Positions 6,979-15,195 of a DNA stretch of 25,330 nucleotides are shown here, one piece after another. The stretch is from an uncultured Ellagibacter sp. (GTDB taxonomy: Bacteria > Actinomycetota > Coriobacteriia > Coriobacteriales > Eggerthellaceae): positions 1-25,330 of the forward strand of contig NZ_CAKUAL010000027.1 in NCBI RefSeq assembly GCF_934636505.1, written 5' to 3'. Position 1 is the first letter of the stretch. Every line of letters starts with the position of its first letter. Under the pieces are notes generated by a model. It was given only the letters and a program-made list of their open reading frames with translations. It had not been told where the DNA came from and made no database searches. Made by a program: the position numbers and the translations under genes.

Positions 6979-8075
6979 CAGCGGCTCACCCCCCGAAACA
7001 ACAGATAGATGAAGATCGGCGCGCCGACGAACGAGGTAATTGCGGAAATCGGCAAGATCAGCGGCGCCACGACAACGTGGCAGAGGATATCGGACACCAG
7101 CAGCATTCCCGCGCCGGCGAGCGCCGAGGCGGGAAGGAGGAAGCGGTAGTCAGCCCCGAGCACACGGCGCATCACGTGCGGCGCGACCAGCCCAACGAAG
7201 TTGACGATTCCGCAAAAGGCGATCACCGTCGAGGCCGCCGCACTTGCGACCAGCATGTTCGCGAGGCGCACGCCGTTCACGGAGATGCCCAAGCTGTGGG
7301 CGAGGCCTTCTCCTGACTCGATCGCGTTCATGGCCCAGCGGTTCGCAAAGAAGAACACAGCGCTCACCGCGGTGACGAGCACCATCACGGCGAGCTGGCT
7401 TCTGCTCACGCGGCCCAGATCGCCGAATGTCCAAAAGACCACGGCAGCGACCTGGGAGTCTTCTGCAAAGTATTGCACGATCGTAGTACCTGCGGTGAAC
7501 AACGCCGACAAGGCAACGCCGAGCAACACGATGCTTTCAGGGGTCATCTCGCGCACGCGCGATAAAAGCAAAATCACCACCGTCGAGAGCATCGCGCCCG
7601 CAAACGCGAAGAGCGCCGTCGTTACGGGGTCAGCGGTCGAGATGCCCTCGTAAGCGGCGGACGCGCCCGCACCACCTGCGAAGACGATGATTGCAAGCGA
7701 GGCACCGAACGCAGCGCCCTGCGAGATACCGAGCGTGCTCGCCGAGGCAAGCGGGTTGCGCAGGACGCTTTGGTAGGCGCACCCCGCAAGCGCGAGCGCC
7801 ACCCCGGCGACGATAGCCGTCAAGACGCGGGGGAGACGAATGTTTTGAACTGCGGCGACGGTACGCACATCGCCCTGCCCGAAGACCGCGCGCACCACAT
7901 CGAGAGGGGCGATCTGAAGCGAGCCCATAGTCATCGAGAACACGGCGATGCCGACAACCGCAACAAGGAGGACGACGAGTACGAGGCGCTTGCGCCTGAT
8001 ATAGCCCGCATACGCGTCACGGGGTGCTTTCCCCTCGCCGGGCAAGCTCGCAGTTGTAATTTTGTCCTCTTCCAT
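6978..8075 (-). CDS. FecCD-family ABC permease
   Basis: This 365-residue multi-spanning permease belongs to the FecCD/BtuC family, whose members form homodimers in the membrane and import iron-siderophore, heme, cobalamin or other metal complexes. Hallmarks are R-L-P-R-V-L-T-A-I-V-A-G-V-A-L-A-L-A-G at helix 2, N-P-L-A-S-A-S-T-L-G-I-S-Q-G-A-A-F-G, F-W-T-F-G-D-L-G-R, and the C-terminal F-V-G-L-V-A-P-H-V-M-R-R cytoplasmic coupling region. The ATG 8073-8075 starts 11 bases after the binding-protein stop. The N-terminus has a charged cytoplasmic leader of about 28 residues. It is close in design to the permease at 20402-21442. Confidence 0.93.
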   Translation of the reverse strand: MEEDKITTASLPGEGKAPRDAYAGYIRRKRLVLVVLLVAVVGIAVFSMTMGSLQIAPLDVVRAVFGQGDVRTVAAVQNIRLPRVLTAIVAGVALALAGCAYQSVLRNPLASASTLGISQGAAFGASLAIIVFAGGAGASAAYEGISTADPVTTALFAFAGAMLSTVVILLLSRVREMTPESIVLLGVALSALFTAGTTIVQYFAEDSQVAAVVFWTFGDLGRVSRSQLAVMVLVTAVSAVFFFANRWAMNAIESGEGLAHSLGISVNGVRLANMLVASAAASTVIAFCGIVNFVGLVAPHVMRRVLGADYRFLLPASALAGAGMLLVSDILCHVVVAPLILPISAITSFVGAPIFIYLLFRGVSR

Positions 8076-8086
8076 AAGCGGCTATT

Positions 8087-9217
8087 CTAGCTGAAAGAAA
8101 GCGTCGTGAAGCCCATGCCCGCATTCTTCATGGTTTGATAGAAGTCGACGCCGAGAAGCGTGGTGTAGATCTCGGAATACTTTGCATCCAGATCGACGTC
8201 GGCGAACTTGTCGGGGTAGATGGTCGCACCGATGAAGTACGTGTCGCAGATGCCCGTGTCGATGTTGGTACCGTTGAAATTAAAGAACGGCTGCGTGTAG
8301 AGGTGGCCCTCCTTGAATGCCTTCAGGTCATCGAAGAAGGCCTTGTTGTTGGCGTAGTCCGTCTTCATAAGGTCCATGTTGCCCGCGTTCAAGAACATGA
8401 AGTCGGGGTCCCAGTTGCCGATCTGCTCGAGGTCGACGTCGATGGCGGCTTTCTGGCCCGTCTCGTCGGCGACGTTTTTCGCACCGAGCTCGACGAGCGG
8501 GGCGTAGTTCGCGTACGTGCCGGTGAAGCTCTTCGCACCCTTGTAATTGACGGCGCCCACGTAGACGCTCTGCTTGTCGGCATCGGAGATGTCGGCCGTG
8601 CGCGCCTTCAAGTCGGCGTCCCACTCCTTGAGCTTCGAGACGACCTCCTGCGCGTGGTCCTGCGTGCCCAGCGCCTCGCCGACGCAGGTGATCGAGGTAT
8701 AGACGTTGTCGGTGAACAGCTGGTTTTGGTAGGTGATGCCGATGACCGGGATGCCCGTGTCCGCCTGGAGCGAGTCGCACTCTTCAGCGCTGCGGCTCGA
8801 GATGATCACGTCGGGTGCGAGCTCCATGAGCTGCTCCTTGTTGACGTTCGTCTCGAGCAGATGGTTTCCGTTGCTCGTCGCCGGCAAGTTGACGAAGAGG
8901 TCTTTGTACGCAACCGCATACGGACGGTTTAAGGCTGGCTCGGTTTCCATCTCGGTCGCAGCGATGAGCTTGTCCTGCCCGCCCGCGTACACGACGAAGC
9001 GCGCGCCGCTGCCGACGGTCGCCGCGCTTTGGACATCGGCGGGAACCTCAACGCTTCGACCGTAGGCGTCGACCACCGTCTTCGTCGCCGCGGCGTCCTG
9101 CGCTCCCTCCGACGAGCCCGTGCCCGCAGGTGCGGAGCAGCCCGCAAACGCAAGCAGGCACGCGCACAGGCGGGCCGCTATGGCAACCGCGCCGCATGCT
9201 CTCATTCTCTTCAACAT
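8087..9217 (-). CDS. substrate-binding lipoprotein of FecB/BtuF type
   Basis: This 376-residue protein has a signal peptide with lipobox L-A-F-A-G-C (lipidated Cys27), so it is anchored outside the membrane. The mature part fits the Peripla_BP_2 fold: it begins with T-V-V-D-A-Y-G-R-S-V-E-V-P, and has L-A-P-D-V-I-I-S-S-R in the first lobe and a long backbone helix between lobes. The start ATG 9215-9217 has AAGGGAAG eight bases upstream. It is the first gene of the minus-strand operon. About 50-75 bp upstream lies a pair of GTAACA boxes shared with the FmdE operon and the second binding protein. The ligand is unknown. The shared control suggests a transition-metal complex. Confidence 0.92.
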   Translation of the reverse strand: MLKRMRACGAVAIAARLCACLLAFAGCSAPAGTGSSEGAQDAAATKTVVDAYGRSVEVPADVQSAATVGSGARFVVYAGGQDKLIAATEMETEPALNRPYAVAYKDLFVNLPATSNGNHLLETNVNKEQLMELAPDVIISSRSAEECDSLQADTGIPVIGITYQNQLFTDNVYTSITCVGEALGTQDHAQEVVSKLKEWDADLKARTADISDADKQSVYVGAVNYKGAKSFTGTYANYAPLVELGAKNVADETGQKAAIDVDLEQIGNWDPDFMFLNAGNMDLMKTDYANNKAFFDDLKAFKEGHLYTQPFFNFNGTNIDTGICDTYFIGATIYPDKFADVDLDAKYSEIYTTLLGVDFYQTMKNAGMGFTTLSFS

Positions 9218-9265
9218 GAGCTTCTTCCCTTCGCTTTGAATCGTATCGAATCGCTGCGACAGATA

Positions 9266-9292
9266 GTAACACGATTATTTAATTCGTAACAT
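9266..9292 (-). promoter_or_regulatory. paired GTAACA boxes (putative metal-regulon operator, site A)
   Basis: GTAACAC at 9266-9272 and GTAACAT at 9286-9292 are direct repeats separated by 13 bp. Inside lies an AT-rich dyad, CGATTA-TTT-AATTCG. Read toward the binding-protein gene, the proximal box becomes GTGTTAC followed by TAT, so a -10-like TACTAT overlaps it and a bound protein would block the promoter. The arrangement matches sites at 23766-23825 and 19784-19810. Confidence 0.65.
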
Positions 9293-9327
9293 CCCTATTC
9301 CGAGAGCGGCGCCCCGAACAGAGCAAA

Positions 9328-9362
9328 GCGCCGCGCCCTTTTTCGGGACGCGGCGCCTTTTT
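9328..9362. terminator. GC-rich terminator hairpin, mainly for the minus-strand lipoprotein
   Basis: GCGCCGCG (9328-9335) pairs with CGCGGCGC (9349-9356), and CCC/GGG extends the stem with one bulged A. The plus side is followed by five T (9358-9362) and the minus side by TTT. The only gene transcribed toward it is the lipoprotein ending at 9414, so its working direction is most likely minus. Confidence 0.7.
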
Positions 9363-9413
9363 CGTCAGCTCATCTGCGCCAGGTGCAGGCGAGCTGCTAT
9401 CGAAGCTATTCCG

Positions 9414-10229
9414 CTACGGCATCGTAACCTGGAACGTCACGATCTCGTCGTAGGTCTTGGAATTCGTGACCTCGAAGGAGCCCTGCACGTTCACGAGGTC
9501 ATCGATGCTCTTGATGCTGTCGTCCATGAAGGTCATGAACGTCTCCGCGTACGCGTTCGGCTGAATCGTCTCGTAGATGTAGGGGCTGATCATCTTGCCG
9601 TTCACCGTCCAGGTGCCGTAAGAGCCGCTGAAGTCGATCGCCGTGTCGGCGCTCTTGTTCGTGATAACCAGGGTATAGCCGCAGGAATCGAGCCAATCCT
9701 GCTTCTTGTCGACAACCATCACAGAGATGTTGTCGTCGCTGTAGATTTCCTTATCGATGGCCTGGACCGCCTGATCGTCCGTCGCGCTCGAGCCAGAGGT
9801 GGCGCCATCAGAGGTAATCGAGCTCGACCCTAAGTCCTTGACCTCGTCGCTTGTCTTCTTGAACTTCATGCCCTCGCCATCGACCTCGATGGAAAGCACG
9901 CCGTCCTTGATCGTCGCGTCAACGCTGTCGCCCTCGATCGTCAGGGACACCTTGTCCGCCGACTTGGCGTCCCAGGTGCCGTCGAGCGACTCGCCGAACA
10001 TGCCAAGTTTGAACGTGCCGTCCTCGGCGAAGGTCGCCTCGACGGTGAGGCCGAACGCCTTCATCATGGCCAGGTCGTCTTCGGAAGCACCCGTGAGCTC
10101 GGAGAGCTCCCACGTTCCGATGACCGCCTTCTTAGGATCGGCCTTGTCGCCTCCGCCGCAGCCGACAAGCGCAAAGCACAGCGCAAAAGCGAATGCGACA
10201 ATTCCCAATACCTTCAACTTCGATTTCAT
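9414..10229 (-). CDS. surface lipoprotein of unknown function
   Basis: The 271-residue product has a signal peptide with lipobox A-L-V-G-C (Cys24) followed by G-G-G-D. Residues 36-125 form a beta-rich module starting I-G-T-W-E-L, with repeated short strands such as T-F-A-E-D-G-T-F-K-L and L-D-G-T-W-D-A-K. This resembles lipocalin-like or DUF5640-type domains found in Firmicutes and Actinobacteria. A Ser/Asp/Thr linker (about 130-155) leads to a second beta-sandwich-like module with T-L-V-I-T-N-K-S and a Y-G-T-W-T-V-N-G stretch, as in extracellular DUF-type domains that bind other surface partners. The start ATG has a GGAAG site upstream. No transport partner is evident. It is probably transcribed alone. 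Confidence 0.8.
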   Translation of the reverse strand: MKSKLKVLGIVAFAFALCFALVGCGGGDKADPKKAVIGTWELSELTGASEDDLAMMKAFGLTVEATFAEDGTFKLGMFGESLDGTWDAKSADKVSLTIEGDSVDATIKDGVLSIEVDGEGMKFKKTSDEVKDLGSSSITSDGATSGSSATDDQAVQAIDKEIYSDDNISVMVVDKKQDWLDSCGYTLVITNKSADTAIDFSGSYGTWTVNGKMISPYIYETIQPNAYAETFMTFMDDSIKSIDDLVNVQGSFEVTNSKTYDEIVTFQVTMP

Positions 10230-10319
10230 GGTAGCACTTCCTTCCCGAATAGCTTTCCCATTCCAACCACTCTATCGTGCACGCCAGAGCTTTTCGCCCC
10301 GACGATGGTGCCCGCGGTG

Positions 10320-11054
10320 TTAAAGCCCGATCGCGCCGCCGCAGAACTCGCAGCGCCCGTTCGCGTCCGGCATCGTGGTGGCCCCGCAGAACGGGCAGGT
10401 CACTGCTGCCTTCGGAGCCTTCGCCGCCGCAACGTTCTCGCGCACCGTCTCGCGCAAGCTCGTGAGTGCCTCGCGGATCTCGTTGGCCTGGCGCTCCACC
10501 TCGCGGAATTCCACGGAATAGCGCTCCTCGATGCGGCTATCGTTGACCTTGAAGGTGATCTCGTCGAAGTAAGGCGAGTTCACGTGAATGGTGAGGTACA
10601 CGTCGTAGTCGATGTCGTAGCGCGGCGGGTCGTAACTTTCCCGGTGGCCTTCGGAGTCCTCGCGATAGATTTCGGTGCGGGTCTCGCGAACCTCCGAATC
10701 GCACCCGGTAACTTGGGAGAAGTCCATCACGTCCGGGTTCGCATCGCGCCACCGCGATGAGGAGGTGACGATGAAGCACTGCGCGTCCTCGTCGAGGAGC
10801 ACCTTGGTGTCGCCGCCGAGCGTGCGCGTCGTGTTGAACCCCGCGACGCGGTCCTTGTTCGCCTCGCGGTAGTCGAGCTGCTCGCGGATCTGCTCGACGG
10901 TCGAGCGCCTGCGCTCGCTGAAGAAGGGGGAGAGCTTATTGGCGCACTCTTTGCACAGGTTGCCGTCTTCGAGCTTCCTGTTGCCGAGCAAGCCGATTTC
11001 CCCTCCGCAGATATCGCAGCTCTTCTTCTCGAAGATCTTTCCAAACAATCCCAT
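10320..11054 (-). CDS. zinc-ribbon protein, DUF4428-like N-terminus
   Basis: The 244-residue product has two metal-binding ends. Residues 13-37 form a four-cysteine ribbon (C-D-I-C-G-G then L-C-K-E-C) like the DUF4428 domain. The last 25 residues form another (C-P-F-C-G-A then C-E-F-C-G-G). Between them lies a beta-rich region with strongly charged segments and a helix with R-E-V-E-R-Q-A-N-E-I-R-E-A-L. The start ATG 11052-11054 has AAGGAG nine bases upstream. The open frame before it has no coding character. It lies 147 bp downstream of the response regulator and may be read through from that operon. The function is unknown. Similar ribbon proteins are encoded at 16846 and 18370. Confidence 0.8.
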   Translation of the reverse strand: MGLFGKIFEKKSCDICGGEIGLLGNRKLEDGNLCKECANKLSPFFSERRRSTVEQIREQLDYREANKDRVAGFNTTRTLGGDTKVLLDEDAQCFIVTSSSRWRDANPDVMDFSQVTGCDSEVRETRTEIYREDSEGHRESYDPPRYDIDYDVYLTIHVNSPYFDEITFKVNDSRIEERYSVEFREVERQANEIREALTSLRETVRENVAAAKAPKAAVTCPFCGATTMPDANGRCEFCGGAIGL

Positions 11055-11201
11055 ACCCGCACTCCTTCCCGCGCATCCAACGAAGTTTTCGTTGATTTCA
11101 TGGTGAGGGAAAGGAACCTCCGCGGCAACGACCCTATGGCCCGCAGCGCGGCGCAAAGTGCGACCGCGTGGCCATTTCGTGCGGAAAGGGAAGGATGCGA
11201 T

Positions 11202-11837
11202 TTAGCGCGTCTCCTGCTCATCGCGCATTTTCGGGACGATGAGCCCGCTTGAGACCGCATGGACCGCAAGGCGCAGGATGTTGTCGTAGCCGGTCTTCGC
11301 GAGAATCTCGGAGATGTGGCGCTTGACCGTGCCCTCGGACAGGAAGAGCTCTTGCGCGATTTCCTTGCGCGTCTTGGTCTCGCACACGAGGCGCAGGATA
11401 TCGACCTCCACGTCGGTCAGCGCCGCCGCGTCCGAGAAGATGCTCTGCTGGGCGCGCGGGAAGGTGGAGTAGCCTTCCATCGTGGAGCGGATGATGCCAA
11501 GAAGGTCGCTCGTGCCGACATTTTTGTACACGAAGCTGTCGACGTGCGCGGCGCGGGCCTGCTCGATGAAGGTGATCTCGGGCATGCCCGTCATGATGAC
11601 GACGCGCACCTCGGGATGAGATTCCTTGATGCGGCGCGCAGCAACGATACCGCTCGAGTCGTTTTCGGTACACACATCCAGAAGCGCGCAGGTGGCGCCC
11701 GTCTTCTCCACTTCATCAAGCGCGAAGGCGGCATCGGCGAGGGAAGCCACGACCTCCATGTCGGGCTGCGCGTCGATGGTCTGGGCGAGCGAGTCGCGCA
11801 GCATGGTCTGGTCTTCTACGATGACGATCTTGATCAT
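11202..11837 (-). CDS. NarL/LuxR-family response regulator
   Basis: The product (211 residues) is a two-component transcription regulator. The receiver domain covers residues 1-120, with acidic pair E8-D9, phospho-acceptor D54 (in L-L-D-V), T83 (in I-M-T-G) and K105 (in V-Y-K-N). The LuxR-type helix-turn-helix is at about 145-205: L-T-D-V-E-V-D-I-L-R-L-V, then R-K-E-I-A-Q-E-L-F-L-S-E-G-T-V-K-R-H-I. The ATG overlaps the kinase stop by four bases (ATGA), so the pair is translationally coupled. The targets are not identifiable here. The neighbouring zinc-ribbon and AAA ATPase genes are possible but unproved targets. Confidence 0.95.
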   Translation of the reverse strand: MIKIVIVEDQTMLRDSLAQTIDAQPDMEVVASLADAAFALDEVEKTGATCALLDVCTENDSSGIVAARRIKESHPEVRVVIMTGMPEITFIEQARAAHVDSFVYKNVGTSDLLGIIRSTMEGYSTFPRAQQSIFSDAAALTDVEVDILRLVCETKTRKEIAQELFLSEGTVKRHISEILAKTGYDNILRLAVHAVSSGLIVPKMRDEQETR

Positions 11838-13297
11838 TGGTCCTCTCCTTCATGCGGCGGCGCGCACGGCGCCTGGGCCTCGATGGTGAACGGGGAAGTA
11901 GATACGATGGAAAGCGTGCCGCCCACGCGCGCGAGCGTCTGGCGCATCGAGGGGAAACCCGTGCCCTCGCGCACCTCTCCGCGCGCGGCGGCCCCGTCGT
12001 TTTGAACGGAAAGCGTGTAGAAACCTGACGATTCGCCCAGGCTCACATCGACCCGGTGCGCCTGCCCGTGCTTGGCTGCGTTGGTCGCGGCTTCGCGGAC
12101 GACGTCGACGAAGGCGATGGCGACCTCGGGGCGGCAGGGAAGCGGGCCTTCCACCGAAATGACAATTCCCACCAGGGAAAACGAGCTCTCAATTGCGCGA
12201 AGGGCGCCCTCGGCGTCGATGTCGTCGGGCTCGGCAAGATCTTTCACGACCGTGCGAGCGAGGTCAACCACGCATGCAAGCTTCGCAAGGTCGGGGTCGT
12301 CGTCTTCCAGATAGCGGTGGAGGATGGACAGGCGCTGACCGACGGTGTCGTGCACGCGCGAGCGCATGCGCAAGATCGCCTCGTTGCGCGAGACTTCGCG
12401 CGCGTTCTCGACGGCCGCGACAAGCTCGGTGTTCGCCACATCGAGAAAATGGTTCATGCGCTCGATGTCGGAGTTGATGGACTCCTCCTCGGTCACGTCG
12501 AAAGCCACCATCCGGCGGTACTCCTTGTGGCCGAGCCGCACCCGATCGCGCATGAAAAGCCGCGTCTCATCGGGGGATATCTCAAGACGAATGCCTTCCG
12601 GCAAAACCGCGTCCGCGCGCCCTTCCGCCTTGTTCGCCATCTCTTCGAGGTCATCCCACACCCCGCGCGTCTCAGCAAGGTCACCCGCAAAACCGAGCGC
12701 GGTCAGACACGAGCGCATCGACTCGTTCATGAAGAGGATGCGCCCCTCGTCATCGGCGCAGATGATGCCCTCAGGCAGTGCCCGGATAGAATCGATGATC
12801 GACAGCCGCGAAACGGAGCGCCGCCCGGCACGCACATCGAGGGTAAGCGCAGCTCCCACGCGGAAGACGAAGAACGCCGCATCGCCGATGAGGAGATACG
12901 GCACCAGATGACCCAGCATATCGATGGACGGCGGGGTGGTGAGCGCCATGAGGGCGATCTCACTCGTCATGATGGGGCGTCGGTAGGCAATCGCCAGCGC
13001 AAGCCCCAAAAGCGCCGCCACGGCGTCTATCCACAGAAGCGACTCAATGGGGAACGAGAACGCCTTCAGACGAAACAGCGCCACGCCGTAGCCGCTGTGG
13101 ACGCTGTTCGCCGTAGCCGCCGCAAGCAGCAGATGCGCGAAGAGCAGCACCTCGTAGAGTTTGACGAGAGAGAAGGGACGCGCGCCGCGGCGCGTCGAGA
13201 GGAAGAGCACATGGAGAAGCTGCCCTCCCGCGGCGACGTAGAACGACACCACGAGCGCAACGATCACGGGGGTATCCAGCTCGAAGAGAAAACCCAT
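11834..13297 (-). CDS. membrane histidine kinase with PAS domain
   Basis: This 487-residue sensor has an N-terminal membrane region of about five helices (residues 10-150), a PAS-like domain (about 165-265, beginning I-R-A-L-P-E-G-I-I-C-A-D-D-E-G), and a HisKA_3-like phosphotransfer helix with His316 in R-V-H-D-T-V-G-Q. The HATPase domain has the N-box around N406 (R-E-A-A-T-N-A-A-K-H), a weak N-D-G element (433-435) and G-T-G-F-P-S-M-R as the ATP lid. It begins four bases after the sensor-like gene stop and overlaps the response regulator. It is the functional kinase of the operon. The stimulus is unknown. Confidence 0.92.
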   Translation of the reverse strand: MGFLFELDTPVIVALVVSFYVAAGGQLLHVLFLSTRRGARPFSLVKLYEVLLFAHLLLAAATANSVHSGYGVALFRLKAFSFPIESLLWIDAVAALLGLALAIAYRRPIMTSEIALMALTTPPSIDMLGHLVPYLLIGDAAFFVFRVGAALTLDVRAGRRSVSRLSIIDSIRALPEGIICADDEGRILFMNESMRSCLTALGFAGDLAETRGVWDDLEEMANKAEGRADAVLPEGIRLEISPDETRLFMRDRVRLGHKEYRRMVAFDVTEEESINSDIERMNHFLDVANTELVAAVENAREVSRNEAILRMRSRVHDTVGQRLSILHRYLEDDDPDLAKLACVVDLARTVVKDLAEPDDIDAEGALRAIESSFSLVGIVISVEGPLPCRPEVAIAFVDVVREAATNAAKHGQAHRVDVSLGESSGFYTLSVQNDGAAARGEVREGTGFPSMRQTLARVGGTLSIVSTSPFTIEAQAPCAPPHEGEDQ

Positions 13298-13301
13298 GCG
13301 A

Positions 13302-15059
13302 TCACCTTCCCTCGAGTGAAACCGAGAGGCTTACGCTGTCCCTCGACGTTTCCAACGTGAAGGCCGCATGTTGCGAAATCAGCGATTTTCGCAGCTCATC
13401 GAGCGATTCCTGGAATCTCGGCCCCACGGCGCCGTCCGATTCGAGAGCGGCACGCATCTCCACCTCGCCCGACTGCCCATCGCGCACGAACAGCATGAGA
13501 ACCGGGTTTCTCGCCGAGAACGCCGCCGCCGCGAAGTCGTAGAGGCAGTCGTAGAGCACGCTCACCGTAGCCGCAGGGAGCACCTCCGATGTCTCCACAA
13601 GTGCCGCGCACTCGATGTCGAGCGAGCGCAAATCGGCAGCCGTCTCGTTGAAGACGAGCTCAAGCCGCTCGCGGTTGAAGTCGGGGTCGCTTTTCTCCGC
13701 CAAGATAAGCCCGCCCTTGCGCTTGCAGTACGCAACGAGCAGCTTCACCTCCATGAGCCGTTCGCGACGGGCGGCCGCGGAGGCGGGGTCGCTTCCCTGC
13801 GGCAGGTCGTCGAGCAGCTCGCTTATGCGCTGCGTCTTGCTTTCGAGTGCACGCTCGATCTCAGCAAACAGCGCGCGGGCGTCCTCCTGGCGATGGAGCG
13901 TCATCGCGAGCTCCCGATCGCGCTTGAGCATGGCGTTCGCGCGCCGCAGCTTCGCCTGGCGCTCGGAAAGCAGGCGCCTGCGCTCATCGAGCGCCGTCAT
14001 GTCCTCGGACAAAAGCGCGACGCCGCCCACCACCGAATACACCTTGAACAGCGTCGAGGGAACGGCTGACGTGCGAAACGACACGATGCCGTAGCGCGGG
14101 GTCTCGATTTCCCCGAGCGTCGTTCGCGCGGCATCGGGAATCTCAGTCGCGGCGGTGGTTTGGTACACAACGTCTCGCTCGCGCGAGAGGATTTTCAAAT
14201 CGAAGGGGAGTTTTGAGAAGAATTGGTCATATCGGGCATATGAGGGAAGGATTCCCAGGTCAAGCGATAGTTCGAGCGCAACAATAACCAAGATACTATA
14301 GACGAGGGCAATGTTCGTCGAGAATAGCCCCGCCTTGCGAGCGATGAACAGCGCAAAGTACGCCGCACCCACGCCAAGGATGATGGCCATCGGCAGAAAG
14401 GCGCTTTTCAGTTGGGTCCGAGCAGCGGGAAATGCCGCCGCGAAAAAGCCCACGTACTGCACAAGCGCCCACGCGGTCACGCACCAGTAACCCGCCTGAT
14501 AGGTGTAATCCATGCTCCAATGCGGATCGGATAAGTCGAACGCGAACACGAGGTGGTGGTAGTTGTTCGTCAGCACGAGCACGCAGAACACCGCGTCGAT
14601 AGCCCAAGCAATGCTGACAACCCTTTGCCATGCAACATGCCGATCAAGGGCGGCGGCGTGAAGGGCGCTTGTCAGGAAGAACGTGGGGATGAACATCATC
14701 GGCACGTAGTAGAAATACCACATGATGGAGGCAATAAGGTCGCTTTTCACGGGGTATTTCAGCAGCACGTCCAAAAGCCAGGCGGCAAGAAGGGCGGCGA
14801 TAATCTTCAAATTACCCCGAATTTTTATGTCCGAGCAGCGCAAATGCACGGAGAATCCCCAGGCGACACAGCCCGAGCCCGCCAAGATCATCAGTCCTGC
14901 CGTGCTCGACGGGCCGCTTCCCGGAAGACCGAAGAAGCGGATTTCCGCCTGAGAAGCCAGCTGCACGACGGCGAGCGCGACCCCAAGAACAAGGGCGAAG
15001 ATGGCCCATGCCGCCACTATCCGCCCCTTGAGCGGGTCTGTTCCGCTTGCACGGCCCAT
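13302..15059 (-). CDS. 8-TM kinase-like sensor lacking a canonical phospho-histidine
   Basis: The 585-residue product has about eight membrane helices in residues 10-290, in the style of the histidine-kinase 7TM sensor domain. A short PAS-like or linker region (about 290-370) is followed by a coiled-coil-like segment and a HATPase-like C-terminus. I cannot find the usual H-box (H-D or H-E in the expected helix) nor a clear N-box with Asn. The region around T-L-H-R-Q-E-D has a His but not the HisKA_3 pattern. It may therefore be a degenerate kinase acting as a co-sensor for the true kinase encoded downstream. ATG 15057-15059 was chosen for its AAGGAG site. It heads the operon; a TATACT at 15100-15105 (minus) is a weak -10 candidate. 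Confidence 0.8.
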   Translation of the reverse strand: MGRASGTDPLKGRIVAAWAIFALVLGVALAVVQLASQAEIRFFGLPGSGPSSTAGLMILAGSGCVAWGFSVHLRCSDIKIRGNLKIIAALLAAWLLDVLLKYPVKSDLIASIMWYFYYVPMMFIPTFFLTSALHAAALDRHVAWQRVVSIAWAIDAVFCVLVLTNNYHHLVFAFDLSDPHWSMDYTYQAGYWCVTAWALVQYVGFFAAAFPAARTQLKSAFLPMAIILGVGAAYFALFIARKAGLFSTNIALVYSILVIVALELSLDLGILPSYARYDQFFSKLPFDLKILSRERDVVYQTTAATEIPDAARTTLGEIETPRYGIVSFRTSAVPSTLFKVYSVVGGVALLSEDMTALDERRRLLSERQAKLRRANAMLKRDRELAMTLHRQEDARALFAEIERALESKTQRISELLDDLPQGSDPASAAARRERLMEVKLLVAYCKRKGGLILAEKSDPDFNRERLELVFNETAADLRSLDIECAALVETSEVLPAATVSVLYDCLYDFAAAAFSARNPVLMLFVRDGQSGEVEMRAALESDGAVGPRFQESLDELRKSLISQHAAFTLETSRDSVSLSVSLEGR

Positions 15060-15124
15060 CCGAGCTCCTTTTCCGCCTCGCACGATCCCCTTTTATCCAA
15101 GTATACCTTGAGCGCCCTATCAAA

Positions 15125-15173
15125 CGATGGCCGCACGGCCAACCGAGCCGCGTTTTTTTGGCCGTATGGCACA
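15125..15173 (+). repeat. 49-bp dispersed repeat, copy 1
   Basis: The copy is 46/49 identical to 16703-16751, in the same orientation. It begins CGATGGCCGC, contains a near-palindrome TGGCCG-CA-CGGCCA and then a run of seven T, and ends ATGGCACA. The palindrome makes it look like a REP- or MITE-type intergenic repeat. The T run lies on the plus strand, where no gene approaches, so a terminator role is unlikely. Confidence 0.8.
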
Positions 15174-15195
15174 GCAGGCAGGGGATCCGGGCAAG

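Noticed and set aside
12056..13360. 434-residue open frame on the plus strand
   Set aside because: It lies opposite the histidine kinase, is rich in Arg/His/Gly as expected for an antisense shadow of GC-rich DNA, and has no recognisable domain or ribosome site.
15125..15173. 49-bp repeat as a rho-independent terminator
   Set aside because: The T7 run is 12 bases from the palindrome and lies on the plus strand, where no gene is transcribed toward it at either copy.
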